Source: Flavobacterium cupriresistens (GTDB lineage: Bacteria; Bacteroidota; Bacteroidia; Flavobacteriales; Flavobacteriaceae). Taken from it: DNA of 64,000 nt. The position numbers and the translations under genes were made by a program. The stretch spans positions 5,146,001 to 5,210,000 of the forward strand of contig NZ_CP087134.1 in the NCBI RefSeq assembly GCF_020911925.1. Direction: 5' to 3'. How positions within the stretch are numbered: position 1 is the first letter of the stretch; every line of letters begins with the position of its first letter. The notes beneath the pieces were generated by a model. The model was not told the DNA's origin and searched no databases. It saw nothing but the letters and a program-made list of their open reading frames with translations. Shown here piece by piece: positions 46,472 through 54,581 of this stretch.

Positions 46472-46643
46472 TTTTTTTATTTTAAAAATTTAGATAATGG
46501 TGTTTCTGATTCTACCCTAAAGATTTTGAAGTAAGAAACACTTGACCTTAAATTTGAGGGTAATGGATTAACTGAACTAATGGGAGCGGGTTACCGCGAA
46601 GAAGTAAGTTAATCTTGACCCTCTGTTTTATTAATGATAATTC

Positions 46644-46683
46644 TAAAACTTGTTCGGATTCGAACCGAAATTAGCCGTGTTCT
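46644..46683 (-). ncRNA. Orphan tRNA 3'-half
   Basis: After motif copy 3 the minus strand reads AGAACACGGCTAAT, then a perfect T-arm TTCGG-TTCGAAT-CCGAA (46669-46653), then CAAGTTTTA like an acceptor 3' strand. No D-arm or matching anticodon 5' strand is found next to it, so it is half a tRNA only. CACGG before the variable loop is where the anticodon stem 3' strand should be. Confidence 0.7.
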
Positions 46684-46711
46684 GAAGTACGTTTTATTTG
46701 ACCATTAATTG

Positions 46712-46829
46712 TGGAACAGGTGGGGTTCGAACCCACGACCGATGGCGTGACAGGCGGAAGTAAGTTTTAATTGGCCTTTTAGAGGTAATTCCAAAACTAA
46801 CATTGCTCTAACCGCTGAGCTACTGCCCC
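46712..46829 (-). tRNA. tRNA-Asp(GUC)-like gene with a 45-nt insert in the anticodon stem
   Basis: Parts in order on the minus strand: acceptor GGGGCAG (46829-46823), TA, D-stem GCTC, loop AGCGGTTA, GAGC, A26, then ATG. The insert follows (46800-46756, 45 nt, ending in motif copy 2 plus C). Then GC, loop CTGTCAC (anticodon GTC), GCCAT, variable CGGTC, T-arm GTGGG-TTCGAAC-CCCAC, acceptor CTGTTCC and A73. Removing the insert gives a 73-nt cloverleaf with all stems paired (ATGGC/GCCAT in the anticodon). A73 instead of the G73 expected for aspartate identity, and no encoded CCA, suggest it is not a normal translating tRNA. Confidence 0.75.
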
Positions 46830-46949
46830 AATTGTATGTTTGAGTTTAAAAGATAATTGTACAAGTAAATTTGGAAAGTTTTCGAAGTAACTTACACTTG
46901 ACCTGATCAACTCAATTTCTATTTCTATGAACTTGTTTTATTTCTTGAA

Positions 46950-47009
46950 CAAAGATTTCAAAACCACTACGCAATTATTCTGCGTAGTGAAATAAAAATT
47001 GTATTTTTG
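46950..47009. promoter_or_regulatory. Divergent promoter/operator (site 3 of shared palindrome)
   Basis: CACTACGCA-N7-TGCGTAGTG (46965-46989, 9-bp perfect arms). Leftward: TTTTGAAATCTTTGTTC, with the -7-like box at 46957-46950, drives the tRNA-array/RING transcript. Rightward: TATTTTTG at 47002-47009, 19 nt from a CTG at the -33 position inside the palindrome, drives the HD gene. The rightward layout GCGTAGT-N13-TATTTTTGAT is repeated exactly at the WYL gene. Confidence 0.78.
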
Positions 47010-47023
47010 ATTAAATCTCTTAT

Positions 47024-47641
47024 ATGAATTTACAAGAAAAGTATACCGATTTGTTTAGCCGAATTGGCTTTAACGCTAATGAAATTGAGGCTTTGTGGCT
47101 TGATTTAGAAAAAGCATATTCCGACAAATCAAGGCATTATCATAATTTAAATCATTTGAAAGAAATGATTGAATTGTTTGATGAATATCAAAATCGTCTC
47201 AAAAATCCGGATGAAATTTTGTTTAGTATTTTCTACCACGACTACATTTATAAAGCCACACGAAAGGATAATGAACTAAAAAGTGCCGAATATGCATTGA
47301 AAATAGAGACGCACAGCAGTGCGTCTCTACTGAATAAAAATTTAATTTTTGATGCTATTTGTGCAACACAATCCCACCAGCAAAATGACATTGAAGATAT
47401 CAATTGGCTTATTGATTTTGATTTAAAAATACTTGCTAAAGATTGGAATGATTATCAAATCTACTTTAACCAGATTAGAAAGGAGTATCGTATCTATCCT
47501 GATTTTCTATACAATCCCGGCAGGAAAAAGGCACTGGAACATTTTTTAGAAAATGAATATATATTTCAGACAGAGGAATTTAGACATCAATTTGAAAAAG
47601 AGGCCCGAGAGAATATTAAACGAGAAATTTTATTGTTGTGA
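47024..47641 (+). CDS. HD-domain metal-dependent phosphohydrolase
   Basis: A 205-residue predicted HD hydrolase. RHYHNLNHLKEM supplies the first histidines and SIFYHDYIYKATRKDNELKSAEYA the His-Asp pair with the DNE.KSA tail typical of this small family. Substrate unknown; nucleotide or cyclic-phosphate hydrolysis is likely. Residues around 94-102 (ETHSSASLL) are encoded by a palindromic intergenic repeat inserted in frame. It is driven by the divergent promoter shared with the tRNA/RING operon, so it belongs to the presumed RNA-repair regulon. Its ATG is about 8 nt after the predicted transcription start. Confidence 0.85.
   Translation: MNLQEKYTDLFSRIGFNANEIEALWLDLEKAYSDKSRHYHNLNHLKEMIELFDEYQNRLKNPDEILFSIFYHDYIYKATRKDNELKSAEYALKIETHSSASLLNKNLIFDAICATQSHQQNDIEDINWLIDFDLKILAKDWNDYQIYFNQIRKEYRIYPDFLYNPGRKKALEHFLENEYIFQTEEFRHQFEKEARENIKREILLL
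47304..47329. repeat. Palindromic repeat inside the HD gene
   Basis: tagagacgcac-agca-gtgcgtctcta, a perfect 11-bp-arm palindrome, identical to 55633-55658 and nearly identical to 47684-47709. It is read through in frame as ETHSSASL. Confidence 0.9.
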
Positions 47642-47683
47642 ATATATTGTTATAATCACGTCATCGTTGTAAATACGCATTGT

Positions 47684-47709
47684 AAAGACGCACAGCAGTG
47701 CGTCTCTAC
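47684..47709. repeat. Palindromic repeat after the HD gene (possible terminator)
   Basis: agacgcac-agca-gtgcgtct, the same element as in the HD gene, 40 bp past its stop and between convergent genes. It could act as a weak terminator, but no T-run follows. Confidence 0.75.
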
Positions 47710-47723
47710 GGTAATGTTTTTAT

Positions 47724-48725
47724 TTAATTCCCTGCATAATTCGGACAACCAAAACATTTTTTGTCCAAATTAAATTGATAGGTTAAAAGGAGTTCATAAA
47801 CACCCCCTGTTTTTCCGATACCGGAAGTATTTATGTCATACGAAAAACCTAGTTTCAAATGCTCGTATTGCAATCCTGTAAAAAGATTTACAGAGGTAAG
47901 CAAATCTCTTTTGGCACCATTTTTAGAAGGATTTGTAACGGCAGTAGCTCCAAAAAACATTCGCTCAAAAAGTACCGAAGCTCCAACATCCAATCTATTG
48001 TAACGCCCTTGTTGCATATAGTTGGAAGTTACAAACATTTTGGTTTCATACGGAAAAAACTGTACATCTATATAATCAGCTACGCGAAATTCATATCCCG
48101 AACTTAGAGAGAAAAAAGTCTCCAGGGGCACATTTTCATCACCACTGAATGCAATATTAGGTCTGTTTAAATGTTTCATCGATAATCCGATCCAAAGGGC
48201 ATCGGTATTAAAAACCATTCCGGCAGAAACATCAAAAAAGTTAACTTTATCATTACGTAACAACGGATCTGCAGAACTGCTGTTTACGGCTCCTGTACGA
48301 ATGTTAATCTGATCTTCGAGTAATAAATTTTGAAACGCGAATGATTTCAATCCAAAACCGGCTTCAATTCCGGGTCTGAAATACCAATCGTCATTTATTC
48401 TCACTCTATAGGCATAATTGGCATTAACTTGTGTGTAATTGTATTTGCTTAAATTTTCTCTTTGATTTAGAACACTTAGTCCAAGACCGCTATTTAGACT
48501 TTCACTCCAGGTATTCACAAAGGCGTAATCGGTATCTACTCTCAGGTCAAGATCCGGCCATTGTTCGCGATGTATAATTCCGGCATAAGTAGTTTCCATA
48601 AAACCTGAAAAACCTGGATTTAAAGTTTCCGGAACTAAGAAATATTGGGTAAAAATTGGGTCCTGCGCTGTCACTTTAGAATAAAAACAACATGTAATAA
48701 TTGTAATAAGTAATTTTAATTTCAT
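47724..48725 (-). CDS. PorP/SprF-family type IX secretion membrane protein
   Basis: A 333-residue outer-membrane beta-barrel protein with signal peptide MKLKLLITIITCCFYSKVTAQ. The family opening DPIFTQYFLVPETLNPGFSG is followed by barrel strands. PorP/SprF proteins accompany and attach T9SS substrates with type B sorting domains. The gene lies 18 bp downstream of exactly such a protein (the CHU_C adhesin), forming the usual adhesin-SprF pair. Confidence 0.92.
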   Translation of the reverse strand: MKLKLLITIITCCFYSKVTAQDPIFTQYFLVPETLNPGFSGFMETTYAGIIHREQWPDLDLRVDTDYAFVNTWSESLNSGLGLSVLNQRENLSKYNYTQVNANYAYRVRINDDWYFRPGIEAGFGLKSFAFQNLLLEDQINIRTGAVNSSSADPLLRNDKVNFFDVSAGMVFNTDALWIGLSMKHLNRPNIAFSGDENVPLETFFSLSSGYEFRVADYIDVQFFPYETKMFVTSNYMQQGRYNRLDVGASVLFERMFFGATAVTNPSKNGAKRDLLTSVNLFTGLQYEHLKLGFSYDINTSGIGKTGGVYELLLTYQFNLDKKCFGCPNYAGN

Positions 48726-48743
48726 TTTGTTAATCTGTTGCTT

Positions 48744-51700
48744 TTATTTAATTAAAGTGAATGCGCCCTTTTCTGTAACCGTATGTTTATAGAATGTTTT
48801 AGCAGTAATTTTGAAGTAGTAGTTCCCGTTTTCGGCCACTAAATCTTTTACTCTTCCATTCCATCCGCTGATGTTTGTACCCGTTTCGGAATATACCATT
48901 CCACCCCAGGTATCAAAAACTTCCAATGTTATATTATCTAAACCAAGAAATAAAGGTGCAAAACTGTCATTTAATCCATCATTATTAGGTGTAAAGGCAT
49001 TAGGCATCATTAGACTGTATCCTTTTTCTACCTTAATTGTCATGGTGTAAACATACTCACAACCGAAAGGATAGGTTACAGTTTGTTTTATAGTATAGTT
49101 CCCTACTCTGGTATAACTGTGTTTTGGACTTACCTCATCTGAAAAATTACCATCTCCAAAATCCCATGAAACTGCTGTAAAATCTCCGGTTGCTAAATTG
49201 GTAAACAAAATAGGGTCGTAAATTGAGTACAAATCATAAATGTCTTTACCATAAGAACTCACAGAAAAATCAGCGGTACCTAAAACCGGCGTGTTCACAT
49301 TGTATGGGAAATCTGCTATACAACCGAAACTATCCTTCACACTGAATATAATTAATCCATTATTTTCAGTATTCATTATTTCGTTATTAACGCCGCTAAT
49401 TACACCGTCAGACCAACTTAATGTATAAGGCGGAATACCTCCTTTTACATGTCCGACAAAGGTTTGTTTAACATATTTGGTGTCACAATTAAAATCGGTC
49501 AATACTTCTATGCTCGGAGTAAGTTGCTCGAATCTGGTTATCTTCCAGGATCCAGACTTTTGACAACCGTTTTTGTCGGTAACTTTAACGGTATAATTAC
49601 CCGGTATAAGATTTTCCAGATCTTCAGTTGTTGCGCCGTTAGACCAAGAGTATATAAATGGAGGGGTACCTCCGGTTACTACTAAATTTACTCCTCCCGT
49701 ATTGGCTTCTGTACAGCTTAGCGGATTTGTAACATCTGCATTTAATTCTAATAATAAAGGTTCTACAATAATGAACTCTTCTTCAAATTTACATCCTTTA
49801 GCATCGATAACCTTTACGGTATATTTTCCCTGTCCAAGATTATTTCGTTCAATACCGGCTGTAGCATCATCAGCCCAAACCAAAGTCACGGGAGCCTTAC
49901 CTCCAAAAAGATTTAGTCTGATATGAGCGTCTTTTTCTCCAAAACAAGAGATTTGTTTTACATCAGGATTCATAGAAAAAACGGGCGCATTATCAATGAC
50001 TATAGGAAATTCCTTTGTACAAGTCAGAGCATCTGTTATGGTAATTAAATAACTTCCGGCTGACAAATTATTTTGTTCGTATCCGGTCCCTAAATTGCTC
50101 CATTTTATAAGGTACGGTTCTCCTGTTGTAAACGGAACTCCTCCGGTAATACTCTTTATCTTTATGAAAGCATCTGAATAATTATAACAGGCAATTTCGC
50201 CTTTGGTATAGTCTATTTTTATTTCATCGTTTTGCAGTAATTTAACCTCTAATACATCAGTACAACCTGAATTGTCAGTAACCGTTAAATTATAAGTTCC
50301 TGCCGCAACATTCGTTAAATTTTTAGAATAACTATTAAATCCATTCGGACCCGTCCATCTGTAATAATATTCAAAAACACCTGGAGCAGTCTCATTGCCT
50401 CTTCCTCCAACAACATCTACCGTGATTTCTCCTGTGTAGTCTCCATAACATAAAATATCAACCTGTTTTACCAGACTTGCTTTTAATAATGGTGGTTCTA
50501 TAATGGTATACGTATCTTCTAATACATTACAATTATTAACTTCGGTAATGGTAACTTTATAAACTCCTTTGGTTAAATTTTTTAAATTACCTGAATTATT
50601 ACTATAAGGGTTTCCATCCTTTGTCCAAACAAAAGTATAAGGTTTTGTTCCCCCGGTTGGACTTACATTAATTATTCCGTTATCAGCTCCAAAACAAGTT
50701 ATATCATTTTTGTATCCCGATGATTGAAACAAACCAGGTTCTTCAACATAATACGTTTTAGAAAATGGACAATTCCCATTATCACTAATTGTTAAATAAT
50801 AATATCCTGATTTCAGATTAGAAATGTCTTCATCTGTACTTGTAAATCCGTTTGGACCTGCCCAACTAAATGTATAAGGTTTTCCTGTTGTAAAAGGAAT
50901 ACCTCCAACTACATTTAAACTGATGGCACCATCACTCAATCCGTTACAAGTAATTTTCTGTATGATCTCACCTGCATTTATCAATGGGTCTACAATAACT
51001 GTAATGGTAAAATCTGGTCCCGGACAAACTTTTGATATTGGCGATATGGTATAGGTAACCGTTGCGCGATTGGGAGTATTATTTGTTAAGGTCTGACTAA
51101 TACTTGCTACCGGAGAAGTTTGTCCGAAAGCACCGCTCACAGCACCCGCCGGTGAAACAACCGGATTGGACCATACATAAGTAGTCCCTGCAGGAACATT
51201 ATCTGTCCCGTCTGTAACCGGAGCAATTCTAAAACTGTTTCCACTACAAATTTTTGCAGTTTTTGGTTGTATAATTGGCGAAAGAACCGTGTTAACCGAG
51301 AAATTAGCCGTTTTTGTAGTTGTTCCGCAGCTATTGGTAACACTAAAAGTAGCTTGGTAATTTCCGCTCGTCGTATAGTTTATCGATCCCGGATTTAATG
51401 ATGTCGATGAGGCTGGACTTCCTCCCGGAAAACTCCAGAGATACGTAATCTCAGTACTTGGAGAACAAGTTTCCAATACTTTTCCAACAGGTCTAATGGT
51501 TGCAGACTTACAAAAATCTGAAATAGGATCTAAAGTGATAACAGGCTGTTTTTTGACCTCTATTGCTTTACTTATAGAACGCTTAATTCCACAAGAATTT
51601 ACTGTGGTTAATCGCACAGAATAAGTCCCTGGCAACGTAAAATTAAAAACCGGATCTTTTGAATACGGATACGTTCCATTTGTAAAATTCCATCGCCCTT

Positions 51701-53135
51701 TTCCTAATCCTGGCGGTGTTTCTTTTCCACAATAACCTTCATAATAATTGGTAACTTCCCAATAATAGCTCTCTGTACCACAACTTAAACTCGTATCCGT
51801 TGTATTGGTAATTGCAACATCACTGGAAGCACAAGCATTACCATAAGTAAAATTGGGATCTAAAATTGGCTCAACACATATGGTTCTTGTCGTTGAAGAT
51901 CCAATTCCACAAGGAGTCTGAGCTGATAGTTTAATCGTATACTTTCCGGGTTTTGTATAAATATGATAAGGGTTAACCTCACGAGAAGGCGCGCTTCCAT
52001 CTCCAAAATCCCAAGTATAAACATTGTAAGTACTACAATCATTCGTATACCCGGCAAAAGTGGTATTATTAAAACTAGTATAAGAATCCACACAAGCAAT
52101 AGAGTTTACATTAAAGCTTATTACCGGCACATCTAAAATAATAATTGGACCTGCTGTAAGGTAAGTACTTCCGCAAGAAGTCGATATAGTCAAACTCACC
52201 GTATTTCCAGTTGGACAATTCGCTCTTGTAAATTTATGTGGTACAGGAAAATTTTGTGAAGCCTGAGGATTTAAACTATTATAATACGGAGAAGCTTCTA
52301 ATTGCGCCTGAGTAAAGTTTAATGCTATACCATCTCCGTAATCTACTCTATATTGCGTATCTGAAGGATTAAGCCCCCAAGCCCCAATTGCAAAATCCAT
52401 CGGATCAACAGGAGCGCATAAGTTGGTGGTATTACCCGGAGCAATAAGAGCCCCGATCGGGTTATTCGAATTCTTAACAACATAAGTGATAGCATTACTA
52501 CAACTGTTGGTACCAATTGCGGTTATGACCATATTATAAGATCCCAATTTCAAATAATCGTGTGTTTTAGGAAAAACAACATTATCTTCTAATTTTCCAT
52601 CACCCCAATCTACATTATAAGAGGTAATACAGGATACCGAATTTGAATTGTTACCAACCTTAATTGTATATTTAGGATTCGAATTATTATCACCGCATCG
52701 CTCAAAAGGATTCTTGGATCCAGGCGAATTTACATCAACAAATTTCAAATCCGGTTTTTGTTTAACCGAAACATTTTTTGTTAGAGAACTTACTCCTCCA
52801 CTTGCGTCTGTAACGGTTAATTTCACAGAGAAATTTTGAAATCCGCATCCACGGGCCTCAAAATTATGGTTAGGATTACGATCTGTAGAAGTCGTTCCAT
52901 CTCCAAAATCCCATAAATATTTAAAAGGACCACTGCCCGTTATCACCGGAGTAAAAGTAACCGGAGTTCCCGAACAGACACCATCATTGGTAAAAGTAAA
53001 GTTAACTGTTGGAGGCAGAACTAAATCCCTCCCGTTTTCGCTAAAATAATTATTGTTTTTGTTGTTACCGGATCCGTGTGCTAAAGAAGTGATAAGTAAA
53101 AGAAAATAAAGGGGTAAGAAGTAAAGTTTCCTCAT
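48744..53135 (-). CDS. Giant T9SS adhesin with PKD and SprB repeats and gliding-type C-terminus
   Basis: A 1463-residue surface protein. Signal peptide to about residue 21. PKD-type domains occur at about 45-125 and 330-420 (YTWDFGDGSAPSREVNPYHIYTKPGKYTIKL), and again near 1310-1380. Further Ig-like domains occupy the middle. From about 725 to 1210 there are SprB repeats (TCNGLSDGAISLNVVGG, CFGADNGIINVSPTGG, CYGDYTGEITVDVVGG, and more). The end LMMPNAFTPNNDGLNDSFAP...NGNYYFKITAK is the gliding-motility-associated type B sorting domain. It is secreted by T9SS with the SprF-like partner downstream and probably acts in adhesion or gliding. Confidence 0.93.
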   Translation of the reverse strand: MRKLYFLPLYFLLLITSLAHGSGNNKNNNYFSENGRDLVLPPTVNFTFTNDGVCSGTPVTFTPVITGSGPFKYLWDFGDGTTSTDRNPNHNFEARGCGFQNFSVKLTVTDASGGVSSLTKNVSVKQKPDLKFVDVNSPGSKNPFERCGDNNSNPKYTIKVGNNSNSVSCITSYNVDWGDGKLEDNVVFPKTHDYLKLGSYNMVITAIGTNSCSNAITYVVKNSNNPIGALIAPGNTTNLCAPVDPMDFAIGAWGLNPSDTQYRVDYGDGIALNFTQAQLEASPYYNSLNPQASQNFPVPHKFTRANCPTGNTVSLTISTSCGSTYLTAGPIIILDVPVISFNVNSIACVDSYTSFNNTTFAGYTNDCSTYNVYTWDFGDGSAPSREVNPYHIYTKPGKYTIKLSAQTPCGIGSSTTRTICVEPILDPNFTYGNACASSDVAITNTTDTSLSCGTESYYWEVTNYYEGYCGKETPPGLGKGRWNFTNGTYPYSKDPVFNFTLPGTYSVRLTTVNSCGIKRSISKAIEVKKQPVITLDPISDFCKSATIRPVGKVLETCSPSTEITYLWSFPGGSPASSTSLNPGSINYTTSGNYQATFSVTNSCGTTTKTANFSVNTVLSPIIQPKTAKICSGNSFRIAPVTDGTDNVPAGTTYVWSNPVVSPAGAVSGAFGQTSPVASISQTLTNNTPNRATVTYTISPISKVCPGPDFTITVIVDPLINAGEIIQKITCNGLSDGAISLNVVGGIPFTTGKPYTFSWAGPNGFTSTDEDISNLKSGYYYLTISDNGNCPFSKTYYVEEPGLFQSSGYKNDITCFGADNGIINVSPTGGTKPYTFVWTKDGNPYSNNSGNLKNLTKGVYKVTITEVNNCNVLEDTYTIIEPPLLKASLVKQVDILCYGDYTGEITVDVVGGRGNETAPGVFEYYYRWTGPNGFNSYSKNLTNVAAGTYNLTVTDNSGCTDVLEVKLLQNDEIKIDYTKGEIACYNYSDAFIKIKSITGGVPFTTGEPYLIKWSNLGTGYEQNNLSAGSYLITITDALTCTKEFPIVIDNAPVFSMNPDVKQISCFGEKDAHIRLNLFGGKAPVTLVWADDATAGIERNNLGQGKYTVKVIDAKGCKFEEEFIIVEPLLLELNADVTNPLSCTEANTGGVNLVVTGGTPPFIYSWSNGATTEDLENLIPGNYTVKVTDKNGCQKSGSWKITRFEQLTPSIEVLTDFNCDTKYVKQTFVGHVKGGIPPYTLSWSDGVISGVNNEIMNTENNGLIIFSVKDSFGCIADFPYNVNTPVLGTADFSVSSYGKDIYDLYSIYDPILFTNLATGDFTAVSWDFGDGNFSDEVSPKHSYTRVGNYTIKQTVTYPFGCEYVYTMTIKVEKGYSLMMPNAFTPNNDGLNDSFAPLFLGLDNITLEVFDTWGGMVYSETGTNISGWNGRVKDLVAENGNYYFKITAKTFYKHTVTEKGAFTLIK

Positions 53136-53395
53136 TTAATATTGTTTGTTTTTGGTCCTCAAAAGTATATGTTTTTTTTAATCAAAAAAAGATTATAAAT
53201 AATCATTTTCAAATTAAGACAACTTACTATAAAACCTATTCCAAAACGGAATTAAATCACTAAATATAAACCAATTACAAAATCCTACATTCTCCTTCTT
53301 TTCGTCCAACTATTTTATAAAGTAAAAAAAGCTGTCGATTAGAATCAATTGTTATTGCCATTATCTGCTAAATGGCCGACTCACTTGCCCTATTA

Positions 53396-54271
53396 CTACT
53401 CTTTTTTATGATACCTGCTACAAACATAAGACCATTCCAGATTCCCTCTTAACCAAAATATAAAAACACCGTAAAATTCAGGAAAGAGTAATTTCAGACT
53501 GTCAATATTGTGGGTAATTTCAACTAACATCTTTTTTAGAATCTGATCCAGAGAAAGGTTTGTACCGGCAAGCAGTATCATCAACTGATTTGCCAATTCT
53601 TCTTCTGTAATTTCTTTATTAAAAGAAAAAACATCATTTACATACATAAAAGGTTTCATGAGCAGATTCAGTGTGTATTCCTGAGCCACAATATGCAGCA
53701 AATCACGGTCGTCATAAACGGAAATAAGCGCAATTAAATAGGCAGCTATTCCCCCATCCGAAAGTCTGAAAAAATGAAACATTTCCTCCGAACTGTTACA
53801 TACTTTTTCCTTAATCTCAAACCTTCTGTTTATAAAATAGCAATAGGCACAATTAACCCAGGAACTGTATACCTGATGTTGGAACTTTTCGGAAAAAAAA
53901 TCGAGTACAATATCGTTGATTTCATCGATTAGCTCATCCATTGTCTCCAAGGAACACAAATCGTCTTCCCAATCAAACAGCAGATTATTAAGGATACAAA
54001 AACCTAACAAAGCGCGTCGGTTTACAATTTCACGCGCCAGCACCATATGTCCCACCAAATCGATATAAGTAAGCCAGGCTAGCTTCCTCTTATCAGGATT
54101 TGGACCGTTGTAAAACTTCAGCGATCTCGTGAGTATACTATCAAGCTCATCAGGAGAGAAAACATACCTGCTCCAGTTACATGGAAACAATGCACCACAA
54201 TCTTCATGAAAATCTTTCATTACTTGATGCTCTAAGAACTTTACGCGCAATTTTTCGTGTACAACTACCAT
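53396..54271 (-). CDS. Class I terpene synthase-like cyclase
   Basis: A 291-residue all-helical protein with class I terpene cyclase motifs. The aspartate-rich segment is NNLLFDWEDD (a variant of DDxxD). The NSE triad is YVNDVFSFNKEI (N-D..S...K-E). The C-terminal pair is WSYVCSRYHKK. It should ionise a prenyl diphosphate (farnesyl or geranyl). The size suits a bacterial sesquiterpene synthase. It is isolated and divergent from the WYL regulator gene, with ~310 bp between them. No P450 or prenyltransferase is adjacent, so the product cannot be guessed. Confidence 0.8.
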   Translation of the reverse strand: MVVVHEKLRVKFLEHQVMKDFHEDCGALFPCNWSRYVFSPDELDSILTRSLKFYNGPNPDKRKLAWLTYIDLVGHMVLAREIVNRRALLGFCILNNLLFDWEDDLCSLETMDELIDEINDIVLDFFSEKFQHQVYSSWVNCAYCYFINRRFEIKEKVCNSSEEMFHFFRLSDGGIAAYLIALISVYDDRDLLHIVAQEYTLNLLMKPFMYVNDVFSFNKEITEEELANQLMILLAGTNLSLDQILKKMLVEITHNIDSLKLLFPEFYGVFIFWLRGNLEWSYVCSRYHKKE

Positions 54272-54461
54272 AATAATAATTTTAACTATTTGACAATCTA
54301 TTAATTACATCAAAATTCAGCATTATTTTCCTACACAACAAACAATTTAACTAATCGTTATCTTTTTTACTTTAAAGACCAGAAAAGTCGAAATGCGTTT
54401 AACCTAAACGGAGTATCCATAACATCCCGAATATTACACCAACATTTCTTTTTCATCTGTA

Positions 54462-54504
54462 TTGCGCAACAATTTTGCGTAGTAAAATTTAATCTCTATT
54501 TTTG
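54462..54504 (+). promoter_or_regulatory. Promoter/operator of the WYL regulator (site 4 of shared palindrome)
   Basis: TGCGCAA-N5-TTGCGTA (54463-54481, one mismatch between arms) overlaps the -33 TTG at 54475-54477. Nineteen nt later comes TATTTTTG at 54497-54504, a full Bacteroidetes -7 match. Binding there would block the polymerase, so this looks like autorepression. The layout is the same as in the HD gene promoter. Confidence 0.75.
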
Positions 54505-54581
54505 ATCGTAAGATTCGTCGTATAAATGTGTAGTACTAACACGTCACAGCTTGCCACTCCTAAAAAAATTCAAAATAATAT

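Larger units (their letters stand above)
46528..46903 (-). repeat. Array of five same-strand 20-nt motifs interleaved with tRNA pieces
   Basis: On the minus strand the 20-mers start at 46903, 46776, 46703, 46620 and 46547, with spacings 127, 73, 83 and 73 nt. All begin GGTCAA or GGCCAA and end TACTTC (four end TTACTTC); the middle varies. tRNA parts lie between them: a tRNA 5' half before copy 2, its 3' half after copy 2, and a second 3' half after copy 3. The run after copy 4 contains a tRNA-like ATTAGTTCAGTT string. All of it lies in the 5' leader of the RING/TerD gene, downstream of operator site 3. Confidence 0.85.

Noticed and set aside
46561..46600. Third tRNA (5' half ATTAGTTCAGTT after motif copy 4)
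   Set aside because: The D-stem has no GAAC partner and no matching acceptor 3' strand; kept only as a tRNA-like string within the array.
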